64,000 nt of DNA from Anastatus disparis (Eukaryota; Arthropoda; Insecta; Hymenoptera; Eupelmidae), in NCBI GenBank assembly GCA_017163975.1, contig JAFFSR010000279.1:745001-809000 (forward strand), read 5' to 3'. Positions 43,678-53,963 of the stretch are shown here, piece after piece; the first letter of the stretch is position 1; each line of letters starts with the position of its first letter. Made by a program: the position numbers and the translations under genes. The notes below the pieces were generated by a model. That model was not told the origin of the DNA. It made no database searches and saw only the letters and a list, made by a program, of their open reading frames with translations.

Positions 43678-46600
43678 ATGCTAGATTCTGGGTCGCAGGG
43701 AAATATACTAAAGCTTGGTTTAATACCTGAAAATCATACAATAAATTATAGTAATGTAGTATGTTTAAAAGGTATTAATAACGAACTCGAATACACTATA
43801 GGTACTATAGATATTAAAATAGCTGGATCTATAGCAACCTTTCATGTTGTAAGAAACAACATCGCCATTCCGTATTGTGGAATTTTAGGCGCTAATTTTT
43901 TTAAACAAACCAAATCAATTATTGATTATGGAACAAAAACGATAGCAGTTAATGGCAAACTTATGAAATTTAACCAAGATAGAAGGAATAATCATGAATG
44001 GACAATTTCTCGTATTGTTAATATAAATTTAGAACAAAATGAGAGCTTACCATTCATAGAGGTTAAAAATTATTGTGGAAATGACAATGGAATAATTTTG
44101 GTAGACACTGGATCAGAAGGGAGTGTCGTTAAGAAGAAGTTGATTCCAGAAAATTATAAAATAGACTATTCTGATATTGCTTATTTACAAGGAATAAACG
44201 GTAAAACTACTCCAACCTTAGGAGTAGCTCGCATCAAAGTTAATGGACACCTAACTGATTTTCAAGTTGTACCCGATGAGGTAGAACTTCCTTGTGATGG
44301 CATATTAGGTTCAGATTATTTTGATCAAACAGGTGCAATAATAAACTTTGAGACAAACACTCTTGAAGTTTTTGGCACATCGATACCTATGTTATATAAG
44401 GACGAGCTGAATGAGAAACGAACTCTCAAAAATAAAATAAACTCTGATATAGAAAATCTAGAAGAAGAACTAGACATACAAGAAGTTGATTTATCGAGTG
44501 GTCCTGAGATAGAAAATGATTATAATTTTATGATTAATAATATCAATATAGACGATAAAGAACTATCAAGTATTGGAGAAGCATTTAGTTTCGCTGATTC
44601 CGAACAAGATGTTTTTGAAGAACTAGGAATAAAAACAATCAAACATTTTAATGTTTACCTAGTAAATGACAAAATAGAAAAGGTTACTTTAAATGAAGAG
44701 AAATCTCGGGCAGAGCGAATACTAGAAATTATTCGCCTGGACCATTTAAGTAAAGAAGAGAGTGAACAAGCTAAAAACTTAATAGAAAAACACTCTGACA
44801 GATTTCACTTAGAAGGTGACGAATTAACAGTTACAAACGTAACTAAGCATAAAATAAGAACGACTGATGATATACCAGTCAATAATAAACAGTATAGACT
44901 CCCTCATATGCTTAAAGAGGAAGTCGAAAGACAAATCCAAGACTTATTGGATAAAGGTATTATCAGGCCTTCAAGATCTGCATACAACACGAGTTTATGG
45001 GTTGTACCTAAAAAGGCTGGTCCTGATGGTAAGCCGAGATGGAGGGTCGTACTAGATTTTCGACCTCTTAATGAGAAAACCATACCAATGGTACACCCAC
45101 TACCGAACATAACTGATATATTCGATCAAGTAGGGTCAGCAGCATACTTTACAGTACTTGACTGTGTTTCTGGTTTTCACCAAGTCCTTCTACATGAAGA
45201 AAGTGCGGAAAAAACTGCTTTCTCTACGCCATGTGGACACTACGAGTTCATTCGTATGCTGTTTGGCCTCAGAAATGCAGCTACTGAATATCAGCTAGCT
45301 ATGCACACTACGTTCGATGGAATGATTGGAAAGGGCGTATTTGTGTATATGGACGATATTGTAATATATGCACGTTCACTAGAAGAACACGAAAAAGTCT
45401 TCGATCAAGTGATGGATCGATTACGGAAAGGAAATTGGAAATTAGAACCAACAAAGTGCGAATTATTGCGACAAGAGGTTGTATATCTGGGGCATATAGT
45501 GAGTAAAAGTGGCCTCAAGCCAGACCCAAAAAAAATTGAAGCTGTTAAAGAATTTCCACGACCTAAGACAGTTAAGAATGTTAGACAGTTCTTAGGATTA
45601 GCCGGTTATTATCGGAGATTTATTAAGGATTTTGCTAAAATATCAAAACCTCTAACCAAACTGCTAGAGAACGATCAAAACTTTGATTGGAATGAAGACG
45701 CTGAAAATGCATTTAATCTGCTTAAAAAGACATTGTGTACAGCACCGCTCCTACAATTTCCAGACATGACACAACCTTTTGTGATTACTACTGACGCATC
45801 AGGATATGCAGTAGGTGGTATATTATCACAAGGAAAAATTGGTAGTGACAAACCAATAGCATATACATCACGTGTGCTCCGAGGGCCTGAGTTACGTTAT
45901 GATACGTATGAAAAGGAAGCTCTTGCAATGATACATGCTGTAAAAACGTTCAGACCTTACATTTTTGGTCGATCTTTTACAATTGTTACTGACCATCAAC
46001 CATTAATTTGGTTCAAATCTGCCGATTTAAACACTAGAGTTCAAAAATGGCGATTCAAACTCTCTGAATATGACTACCAAGTTGTATATAAACCAGGGAA
46101 AATAAATCTAAATGCCGATGCACTCTCGAGAAATCCCATAGTAACAGAAAACGTCAACGTTATTACACGAAGACAAAAACAATTACAGGAAGTCAATGAA
46201 CAAATTAAAAATATAAATGATCAGCAAACAAAAGAAAATACAAATATTGTCAATAAACCTGTTCAAAAGGAAACTAATAGTGATGCATCAATTGATATTA
46301 ATGAAGAAAAGGAAATATCAGAAGCAAGTTCAAAGAAAAACCGATTAGCAAAGAAGAAAAACATGAATTATGCTGAAAGTAGCGATAACAGTGATTGCGA
46401 AGCATCAATCAAACCTCAGCCTATTGTAAAAAGACCTAGAGGTAGACCTCGGATAAAAAATCTTATTAATACTGAGCACGATACTGATTCAAACACGGGC
46501 TCAGTCAACGAATTTTCAGAGATATCCAACAACGAAAATCACGATATTAACATACCTAATGAAGGAAATTCTAAATCTGAACAAGAATCAGAAATATGTA

Positions 46601-48081
46601 AAACAAATGACGAGGTCACAGACTCTAACACGGATTTTTATATAATTAAAGAAAATATAGTAAAAACTAGAGAATCAATATCGCACCGGAACACAACGGT
46701 TGTATATTTTACTTCAACCAACGGTACACCGTGCGATGATGGTGCGAAAGAACTAATAAAAAGCAATAAAATACCAGAAAAGCAAGAATTAGAATATTGT
46801 AGCGTCAACGAGCTTAAAAGAACAAGTAACAAGAATTTATATGGCTTATGCATTAGAGGTGAGGAACCCGAATCACAAGCCATTATAAAGACAAATATCT
46901 GCACGACCTTGAATAAACTAAAAACAATATTATCAGAAAAGAGCATTAAAGAAATAAGTATTGCAAAAAGCACAGCCATAGAAAACATAGAATGGTTGAC
47001 CATTTTAGAATTAATGAAATTCGTATTTAAGGATGCAGAGACTAAAATAATTATTTGTTATGGAACACTGATATACGTTCCTCTAAATAAAAGAGACGAT
47101 ATTTTTTACGAACTTCATAAATCACCCATAGGCGGTCATAGAGGTGTATCAAAAACTTATAATCGAATTCGTCAAAAATATTTTTGGGAAAACTTAAAAG
47201 AAGATATTCAGAGACGAATACAACAGTGCCTTGAATGTCAATTAAAAAAATTGGTTAGGCTTAAAACTAAGCAACCAATGATGATTACTGATACACCTGG
47301 TACAGTATTTGATAAGATAGCATTGGATATTGTTGGGCCTTTACCTAAGACTAAAGATAATAACGAATATATCTTGACGATGCAAGATCAGTTATCAAAA
47401 TTTTGTCTCGCAGTACCTTTACAGAATGCGTTAGCAACAACTATAGCAGACGCATTTGTAAAGAAATTTATATGCATGTTTGGTGCACCTCGAGTCATCT
47501 TAACAGATCAAGGAAGTAATTTCCTTAGTACTCTTATGAAAAGAGTTGCAAAAAGGTTTAAAATTAAAAAGGTTAAAGCAACAGCTTTTCACCCGCAATC
47601 AAATGGATCCTTAGAAAGGTCACATCATGCTCTTGGTGAATTTCTCAAGCAGTATGCAGATAAAGACAACGAATGGGATCAGTGGGTAGATATAGCTATG
47701 CTAAACTACAATACGTGCGTCCAAGAAAGCACAAAACATACACCATACGAGGTCATTTTTGGGAAATTAGCTAGATTACCTTCTAGTGAGCCTCTCCAAG
47801 ACAATGATCTTCTACCAACATATCAGGGATACATCAAGGATCTAGTAGTTAGACTTAATGACATTAGGAATTTAGTTTATAACAATATAGTAGATTCAAA
47901 GAATAGAAATAAGAAATATTACGATAAAAATATTAATCCTAGGAATTTCAAAATAGGAGATTATGTATTTTTATTAAAAGGCCCTAAGCCTAATAAATTC
48001 GGAGACCACTATACTGGCCCTCATAAAATTTTAGAAATAATTAATAAAAATAATATTAGAATACAAGTAAATAAAGGTTAA
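43678..48081 (+). CDS. pol: Pol polyprotein: two proteases, RT, RNase H, integrase
   Basis: The frame is entered by -1 frameshift at 43501; the first ATG is 43678. Order: retropepsin-like domain 1 (LDSGS, residues 2-105) and domain 2 (VDTGS at about 142, to 240); reverse transcriptase (residues about 405-640, catalytic YMDD at 45346-45357, FGLRNA where FGLKNA is usual); RNase H (TTDASGYAVGG, KEALAMIHAVK, TDHQPL); then a long acidic linker with an AT-hook (RPRGRPR, 46432-46452); integrase zinc domain (HRGVSKTYNRIRQ, CLEC), core with LDIVGP, TDQGSNF and NGSLERSHH, and a C-terminal GPY/F-type module (YTGPHKI). The TAA at 48079 looks premature: the same frame stays open to 48174. Confidence 0.93.
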   Translation: MLDSGSQGNILKLGLIPENHTINYSNVVCLKGINNELEYTIGTIDIKIAGSIATFHVVRNNIAIPYCGILGANFFKQTKSIIDYGTKTIAVNGKLMKFNQDRRNNHEWTISRIVNINLEQNESLPFIEVKNYCGNDNGIILVDTGSEGSVVKKKLIPENYKIDYSDIAYLQGINGKTTPTLGVARIKVNGHLTDFQVVPDEVELPCDGILGSDYFDQTGAIINFETNTLEVFGTSIPMLYKDELNEKRTLKNKINSDIENLEEELDIQEVDLSSGPEIENDYNFMINNINIDDKELSSIGEAFSFADSEQDVFEELGIKTIKHFNVYLVNDKIEKVTLNEEKSRAERILEIIRLDHLSKEESEQAKNLIEKHSDRFHLEGDELTVTNVTKHKIRTTDDIPVNNKQYRLPHMLKEEVERQIQDLLDKGIIRPSRSAYNTSLWVVPKKAGPDGKPRWRVVLDFRPLNEKTIPMVHPLPNITDIFDQVGSAAYFTVLDCVSGFHQVLLHEESAEKTAFSTPCGHYEFIRMLFGLRNAATEYQLAMHTTFDGMIGKGVFVYMDDIVIYARSLEEHEKVFDQVMDRLRKGNWKLEPTKCELLRQEVVYLGHIVSKSGLKPDPKKIEAVKEFPRPKTVKNVRQFLGLAGYYRRFIKDFAKISKPLTKLLENDQNFDWNEDAENAFNLLKKTLCTAPLLQFPDMTQPFVITTDASGYAVGGILSQGKIGSDKPIAYTSRVLRGPELRYDTYEKEALAMIHAVKTFRPYIFGRSFTIVTDHQPLIWFKSADLNTRVQKWRFKLSEYDYQVVYKPGKINLNADALSRNPIVTENVNVITRRQKQLQEVNEQIKNINDQQTKENTNIVNKPVQKETNSDASIDINEEKEISEASSKKNRLAKKKNMNYAESSDNSDCEASIKPQPIVKRPRGRPRIKNLINTEHDTDSNTGSVNEFSEISNNENHDINIPNEGNSKSEQESEICKTNDEVTDSNTDFYIIKENIVKTRESISHRNTTVVYFTSTNGTPCDDGAKELIKSNKIPEKQELEYCSVNELKRTSNKNLYGLCIRGEEPESQAIIKTNICTTLNKLKTILSEKSIKEISIAKSTAIENIEWLTILELMKFVFKDAETKIIICYGTLIYVPLNKRDDIFYELHKSPIGGHRGVSKTYNRIRQKYFWENLKEDIQRRIQQCLECQLKKLVRLKTKQPMMITDTPGTVFDKIALDIVGPLPKTKDNNEYILTMQDQLSKFCLAVPLQNALATTIADAFVKKFICMFGAPRVILTDQGSNFLSTLMKRVAKRFKIKKVKATAFHPQSNGSLERSHHALGEFLKQYADKDNEWDQWVDIAMLNYNTCVQESTKHTPYEVIFGKLARLPSSEPLQDNDLLPTYQGYIKDLVVRLNDIRNLVYNNIVDSKNRNKKYYDKNINPRNFKIGDYVFLLKGPKPNKFGDHYTGPHKILEIINKNNIRIQVNKG

Positions 48082-48179
48082 AAAATTGTAAACGCAAATA
48101 GACTAAGAATATCGTATATTAATAACGAATTTAAGATTAAAAGAAAGAAAAGGAAACATTCAACTAGTAACTAATTCTT

Positions 48180-48203
48180 TTTTTTTCTTCTTTTTGATTA
48201 CAG
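48180..48203 (+). promoter_or_regulatory. Splice acceptor of the env RNA
   Basis: A T-rich tract ending GATTACAG abuts the env ATG at 48204. A leader donor (GTAAGT at 37752 or GTGAGA at 38326) is the likely partner. Confidence 0.75.
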
Positions 48204-50168
48204 ATGTTCCTTATCGCGTTAGCATTATTGTTTCAACCCGCATGGGGAATAATAGGATATGACTGTGGTGCTAGAACACTAAACATTACAACCTTATCAT
48301 TATTAGAAGTAGGATCTTGCGATATACCGAAGAATAACTTAAACCTATATAAACCGTACATACAACTGCTACAAGTAGATCAATTTACCGACACAACTGC
48401 GATCCAATGTAAAATTGAATATCGTAGAACTGTATACCATTGTGGTATGCACTCACACGTATCTATTGTAGATCAGGGACAAAACGAATATATTACAGAA
48501 ATTAGTAGAAGGGCCTGTTCGCAATTATACAGCACGGGAACCCTTAGATTAGGACAGAGACACGAGTTTTACGGCATTAAAATAAACCAAACAACGACTA
48601 AGCCAATAACGTTTGCTGGTCATTTAACAAGTGACGGAGCTTGCAATGGCGAAGCGTATGCAGATCCCTATGGATCTTGGGACAGTGTAGTTGTCCAAGG
48701 AACCGTAAGAATTACCGTAAGGGAAGTTACAGTTAGAGTGAACTTAGAAGATAATAGAATTCACCTACCATCAGGGACTAGCTGCAGACTATCCGACGGA
48801 AAATGTGTTGATTTTGAAGGGGGACAAACCTTTTGGAACCCTCTCCCAACAGATCAATGTAAATTTTCAAGCTACAGCATCTTATTCGAAGGATTCGTTG
48901 AAAAAGTAGTAGATTCCAATAAAAAGGAACATACGGTGTACTTAATCTCTTCGAGTGACGTCACTTTTGCGCTAGCAGCGAAATCTAAAGATTCGGTTTG
49001 CGGATATAGTGTAGTGATAACGGAACATCCTAAGCTGGTTATTTTTGAAACTACTCGTAATGGAGAATCCTTCGCTAATCGCAAAGGAAAAACGGTAGAT
49101 AACCTCGACATATTCACGTACGTCAATTCGAAATTTGTATACGTAGAAAGACACATTAGGACTCAGGTTAGGCAGTTGTATCGTGACGTGATGATGCAAC
49201 AGTGTCGTATAGAAAGAGAGACGATAATGAACGCTCTCGCGATAGCAACACAAGCGCCAGATCAATTCGCGTATAATTTGATGAGAGGACCAGGGTACAT
49301 GGCCATGACAGCAGGAGAAGTAGTTCATGTCATTAAGTGTATACCTGTTGAAGTAAAGGTAGAACATAGCGAAAATTGCTATGCCGAATTACAAGTGAGT
49401 CATAAGAACGAAACACGGTTCTTAACTCCTAAGACTCACATACTTAAATCTAAAGGTACGCAAGTAACTTGCAATAGCTTGTTACCAGCATACTACCTCT
49501 TAGATGAAAATTGGTATAAAATCTTACCAAAACCTACTGACGCAAAGTCACCACACATTATCCAACCATTAACAAAGCCAACATGGAAGTATATTGAACC
49601 TGCGTCATTAGCGACCAGTGGTATTTATACAGAAAAGGATTTAAATGAACTTAACGATCATATAATGTTCCCAATAGAAAAAGCAGCTTTACTAAACGAA
49701 GTTGCTAGGGAAATTCATGGACATCCAGCAACGGACCATGAGGGAACCATCGGTAAACTCCTTAATGAAGGTGTTATGGAACGAATAATGGAATCCACCT
49801 GGGCGAAAATGTGGAAAAAATTTACAGATTTTGGTATTGCTAGTGCAGGAATCATAGCAATATTTATTATCATACAGATAATCAAATCAATAGTTCAAAT
49901 AATAGTGAATGGTTTTGCGTTACACCGCATATATGGATGGTCAGTTCACATGCTTGGAGCATTATGGACATCCATTGCACAACTACTCATATACATCAGC
50001 AATCCGGTACCAACTCAAAATTCAGACTCTTATAGAAGGTCACCTGATCCAGAACAAGACGTAGAGTTAATGCCAAGAACATCCAGTAATGATGATAACG
50101 AACAGCCATTAGCATCAGTTCGAAAACAGAAACCTCAAGGACCAGATTTTTTCACCCTACCCGCATAA
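48204..50168 (+). CDS. env: Envelope glycoprotein, possibly of chuvirus-like origin
   Basis: 654 residues. Signal peptide at 1-15 (MFLIALALLFQPAWG), then a cysteine-rich ectodomain with sites such as NITT, NQTT and NETR for N-glycosylation. A membrane segment lies at about residues 542-570 (GIIAIFIIIQIIKSIVQIIV), a second hydrophobic stretch near 580-600, and a cytoplasmic tail of about 50-80 residues. There is no obvious furin site plus hydrophobic fusion peptide of the baculovirus-F type usual in errantiviruses. The opening (GYDCGARTLNITTLSLLEVG) and YHCGMHSH recall glycoproteins of chuviruses and related negative-strand viruses, some captured by arthropod retroelements. This is memory-based and unverified. 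The ORF is intact. Confidence 0.8.
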   Translation: MFLIALALLFQPAWGIIGYDCGARTLNITTLSLLEVGSCDIPKNNLNLYKPYIQLLQVDQFTDTTAIQCKIEYRRTVYHCGMHSHVSIVDQGQNEYITEISRRACSQLYSTGTLRLGQRHEFYGIKINQTTTKPITFAGHLTSDGACNGEAYADPYGSWDSVVVQGTVRITVREVTVRVNLEDNRIHLPSGTSCRLSDGKCVDFEGGQTFWNPLPTDQCKFSSYSILFEGFVEKVVDSNKKEHTVYLISSSDVTFALAAKSKDSVCGYSVVITEHPKLVIFETTRNGESFANRKGKTVDNLDIFTYVNSKFVYVERHIRTQVRQLYRDVMMQQCRIERETIMNALAIATQAPDQFAYNLMRGPGYMAMTAGEVVHVIKCIPVEVKVEHSENCYAELQVSHKNETRFLTPKTHILKSKGTQVTCNSLLPAYYLLDENWYKILPKPTDAKSPHIIQPLTKPTWKYIEPASLATSGIYTEKDLNELNDHIMFPIEKAALLNEVAREIHGHPATDHEGTIGKLLNEGVMERIMESTWAKMWKKFTDFGIASAGIIAIFIIIQIIKSIVQIIVNGFALHRIYGWSVHMLGALWTSIAQLLIYISNPVPTQNSDSYRRSPDPEQDVELMPRTSSNDDNEQPLASVRKQKPQGPDFFTLPA

Positions 50169-50297
50169 ATTGTGCGTGAATTGTCTCAACTTGTGTTGCA
50201 CCTATACGAATAACCATCATCATCAAAAAGGATGGTTATACAACCGAGCGTTCGATTGCTAGCTATTCCTTTTCAAATTACCTAGCAACCGTCTAAC

Positions 50298-50305
50298 CGT
50301 GGGGG
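50298..50305 (+). promoter_or_regulatory. Short polypurine tract before the 3' LTR
   Basis: GTGGGGG immediately precedes the TGTAA start of the 3' LTR, the expected place for plus-strand priming. It is shorter than most tracts. Confidence 0.55.
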
Positions 50306-52796
50306 TGTAAAGGACAGCTGAAAATTTTAAATTTTTTTATATATATGAACTTTCTATTTTTATTTCTTTAAAAGTTTTAAGGAAAAATTTTATTTCAACC
50401 TTTTTTTATCTCTTTCCTAAGAACTCTATATTTTAAAATTCTCAGCTAGATTTTTGTACGAGCCTGCAAGTCATAAAAAGATTAGACATAGCAAAGCATA
50501 TAAAAAAAAATGTATATATATATATAAACCAGACCCTAGCATTGTGACCGGAAAACCGAAACCCTTGACCTGCCTAAAACAGTATGAATTCGAACTGCAT
50601 ACGCACAAAAAATTATCCATAGACTAAGGCAGACAAGCATGCGATCCCTATGTTTTTTTTTGAAACTGTCACATAAATTTCTAACTTTACGATTTTCAGA
50701 TTTCTTACTCTTCCTTTCCTCTCATTTTCTTTCCTTTTCCCTCCCGCATAGATAGTTGAAGAAAGCATTAAGGAAAAAAATATACTTTTCAAGATAAAAC
50801 ACAGACGTGCATCTTAAATATAACAAACAGTAAAAGCGAAAGTTTTCCCACCGATCCTTTTTTTTTTATATATATACATTTCTTTAAAACGTTAGAGAAA
50901 TTGCTAGTAATTTTAATGTTGTATCTTTATTTTTCTTAATATTTTACATTCTAATCTAATAATACTTCGAATATTTTATTTAATCATGATAATAATTTTA
51001 CTTAAAAATTACTTTAAATTTACTAGAATCCTCCGATGTTTTTCTAATTTTAGTTGATTTTTATAATTTCTTTTGTAATTTAGAATTATAGAATATTAAA
51101 ATATTTAGAATTACGTAAATATCGTACGGTTAATTTCAATAAGAAGTAACCATATGATATAATAATTTTAAGCAACCCAAATAAATATACAATACTCTCC
51201 TTGTTATATGTTATTACAATAAGAAGATTAAAATAGAGAATAGCATATTTTATTAGTTTATTCATGTAATCCTCTTCGCTTAAGATTTTTCCAGCCTTTT
51301 TATTGCACTACGATTTAGTTTTATTACAAACAATGTCTATTTTTCCTACCTCGAAAAATAACATACATCAAACTACATGGGGAATCCCTCGAAAAGAATA
51401 CCGTTAATACCTTAGGTATTAATTCATATATATTCAATAGCCTTTGTTTAATCTAGGAAATTTATTTTTTTTGTAAAAGAAAATGAATTTGATTTCCAAC
51501 ACATTATTTCAATATTTATTTTTAAATTCACAGACATATGTTAAAATTATTATTAAGTTATTAATTTTATATGGACTTATAATTTGATGTAATGTTTGGA
51601 AATTAAATTCATACTATCTTATATTAGATTTTATAATTTTAACAGCGAATTTTAATTTTAATTTCTAGTTAAATCATTGTATTTTAAACACCTGTTAATT
51701 TTTCCTGATGTCACTTTTATGCAAAATTTTTATTTAAGAAAATAATTAAATAGCAATATTAATGTTTAATAGTAATATTGAATATTCTTTAGCTTTAAGT
51801 GTTTCCTGTAAAAGATAAAGAAAGAAGAAATAGGGCCAATAGCAGTGTATATGCTCCTCCCACGTTAAGCTTCTTTCTCTGTCTTACTTATTTCTCTAAA
51901 GGGGACAGTTTGAGGAAAATCAAGGGAAAACCATTGCTTGCACCAATACGAATGTAAGACCACATGCATGTATGCTCTCTCAAGAGTATATAAGCCAAGG
52001 GCAGCAATGAAAAGTGTCTCATTCCTTCTATTTTCAATTTACGTAGCACGACTTCGTCGACTACACAAATTCTTTTCAAACCTTTTGAAGGTCTTCTCTC
52101 AGTATTTTTTAAAAAAAAATTTTTTATCACAAGACTTTTAGTCTTTCTTTTTGTTTTCAACTTCAAATTTTTTAATCCTAAATTTCCTCAAATTATCAGA
52201 GAATTGTATCTCAAAGAAATCTTTTTTTCAATAAAAGTAAGTAAATAAAACAATTTCCTTCTTTTTAATTTTGAATGATACTAGCAGGTCGATCTTACCG
52301 CTAGTCCTTGCACAGGTCTTAATCACCCTGCGCAATTCACCACTAAATTAAAGGGTCGAAATCACCCTTTAGTTTCAGCACGAGGTCGCAGTTACCTAGT
52401 GCAACGACAAATAAGTTGAGGGTCCAAGTAACCCACTCCTTACTCGTATTGGGTCGATTCTACCCGATACAACCTTTTTTATTGCCAAGAGCGAATAAAC
52501 TCCTCTTGATTGCTTAAGAAGTTAATCAACAATAGGTTGGTTAATCTCAGTAGTAGAGACAAAAAGGGTCGAAATAACCTTTACGTCTGTACTGGGTCGA
52601 ACCAACCCGGTACGAAATTATTATCATCAACAAAAATTTACATAAACAATCCCGTATAAATTATAAATTTCATTTATAAAAGTATTTTATTAATTTTTAC
52701 GCGAAATTTTAATCGTGAACCTGAGTCCTTAAGCGAAAGCTTAGACTCGAATGCGCTAAGTAAAAGATTATTTTTACTAACAAATCAGACATTACA
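50306..52796 (+). repeat. 3' LTR
   Basis: TGTAAAGGACAGC to CAGACATTACA, collinear with the 5' LTR. Examples of differences are GTCCAGC/GGACAGC near the start, GAAGTGC/GACGTGC, a few T-tract lengths and GAAACATT/CAGACATT at the end. Confidence 0.93.
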
Positions 52797-53614
52797 ATAG
52801 TATGTACCATGATGATTATTTATTTGAATTTTCAAATTTTTCTAATCATTAGTTTTCAAGATATTTAGATTTCTGATGCCAAATAGAAAAATATCAGTAA
52901 ATAATATTGGAACCCAAACTACTCCATAACTAATGAATAGATTTATTGAAAAATTTACCTGAATAATCTTCGTGATACATCCTATATGTTAATGCATCTC
53001 TTTATTTAAAATTTTGAAATACAATGGAAATATCGTCAATATTTATGTGCGCAAATGTACTGCCCATTTGACACCTCCTTAAATAATTTATACTTATAAA
53101 ATTCACATAATATTTTATAAAAACTATTAAAATGATAATCATATATTTAATATTATTTCAAACTATGAATAAAAAGTTTAAAAAATTATCATTAAGTGAT
53201 AACTTATAAATAGTTATATTATTTTATTAAATACATTTCCAACTTGAATAATTATCTTCATGTTAAAAATAAATTTAATCAGCATTCAATTTCACAAGTT
53301 ATTTAAAAAATTTACCAATATTCAAAGTTATTAATAAGTTAATTATTGAATGTATTCCCATATCAAAATTTCAAAGTTCTATCAATTTAATTTTTTATTC
53401 TTCACATTAGAGAATTAGTTTTGATGTTGAAATTTTTTTGTGATATGCAACATGTATATATATTATCTTAGAGTAAAATATTTCATCACCTTGTATAAAA
53501 ATTATTTTTTTAAAGTAGAATAATACTGTGAATGAACAAATGATTATAAGAAAATATTGGAAACAATAAATAACAATAAAAAAGCGTTAGGCTGGAGATA
53601 AATAATGATTGTTT
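52797..53614. other. AT-rich flank of the retrovirus
   Basis: No gene or clear repeat seen. Confidence 0.4.
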
Positions 53615-53963
53615 CCCTGGTAGAATTTGAAACATTTTAAATGGACTCGAAACTAGGAAATAGGAATTAAAAATGGGCAAAAATGTTTATATTTTAAATA
53701 TCTGAAAAGAATCAAAGGATTAACCAATTCTTATGTCAAAAAAATATTGTGACGATTACTCTGTCGGGATGTGAAAAGATCGTGATTAACGTATATTTCT
53801 ATCCTATAAAAAGTGATGATTTGTTTATTTAAGTCGAAAATTTGCACTTTGACATATTAAAAATAAGTTTTATAAAGGTTTTTTTTTATTTAAACAAATT
53901 TTAATAAGTAATAATTAATTATTACGTAGTATTAGAATTAAATAAAACGACCCACACAGCATG

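Larger units (their letters stand above)
35816..52796 (+). mobile_element. Complex Ty3/Gypsy-type endogenous retrovirus, 17 kb
   Basis: Two LTRs of 2496 and 2491 bp enclose four accessory ORFs, gag, pro-pol and env in that order, all on the plus strand. LTR ends are TGTAA...TTACA. The LTRs look about 99% identical by eye, so insertion is recent. Flanks are ATAT and ATAG, an imperfect 4-bp target duplication. Pol has the RT-RNase H-integrase order of Ty3/Gypsy. The element is far larger than typical insect errantiviruses because of the long LTRs and the 3.8 kb between primer site and gag. Breaks seen: a stop near the end of pol. Otherwise the ORFs are open. Confidence 0.92.
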
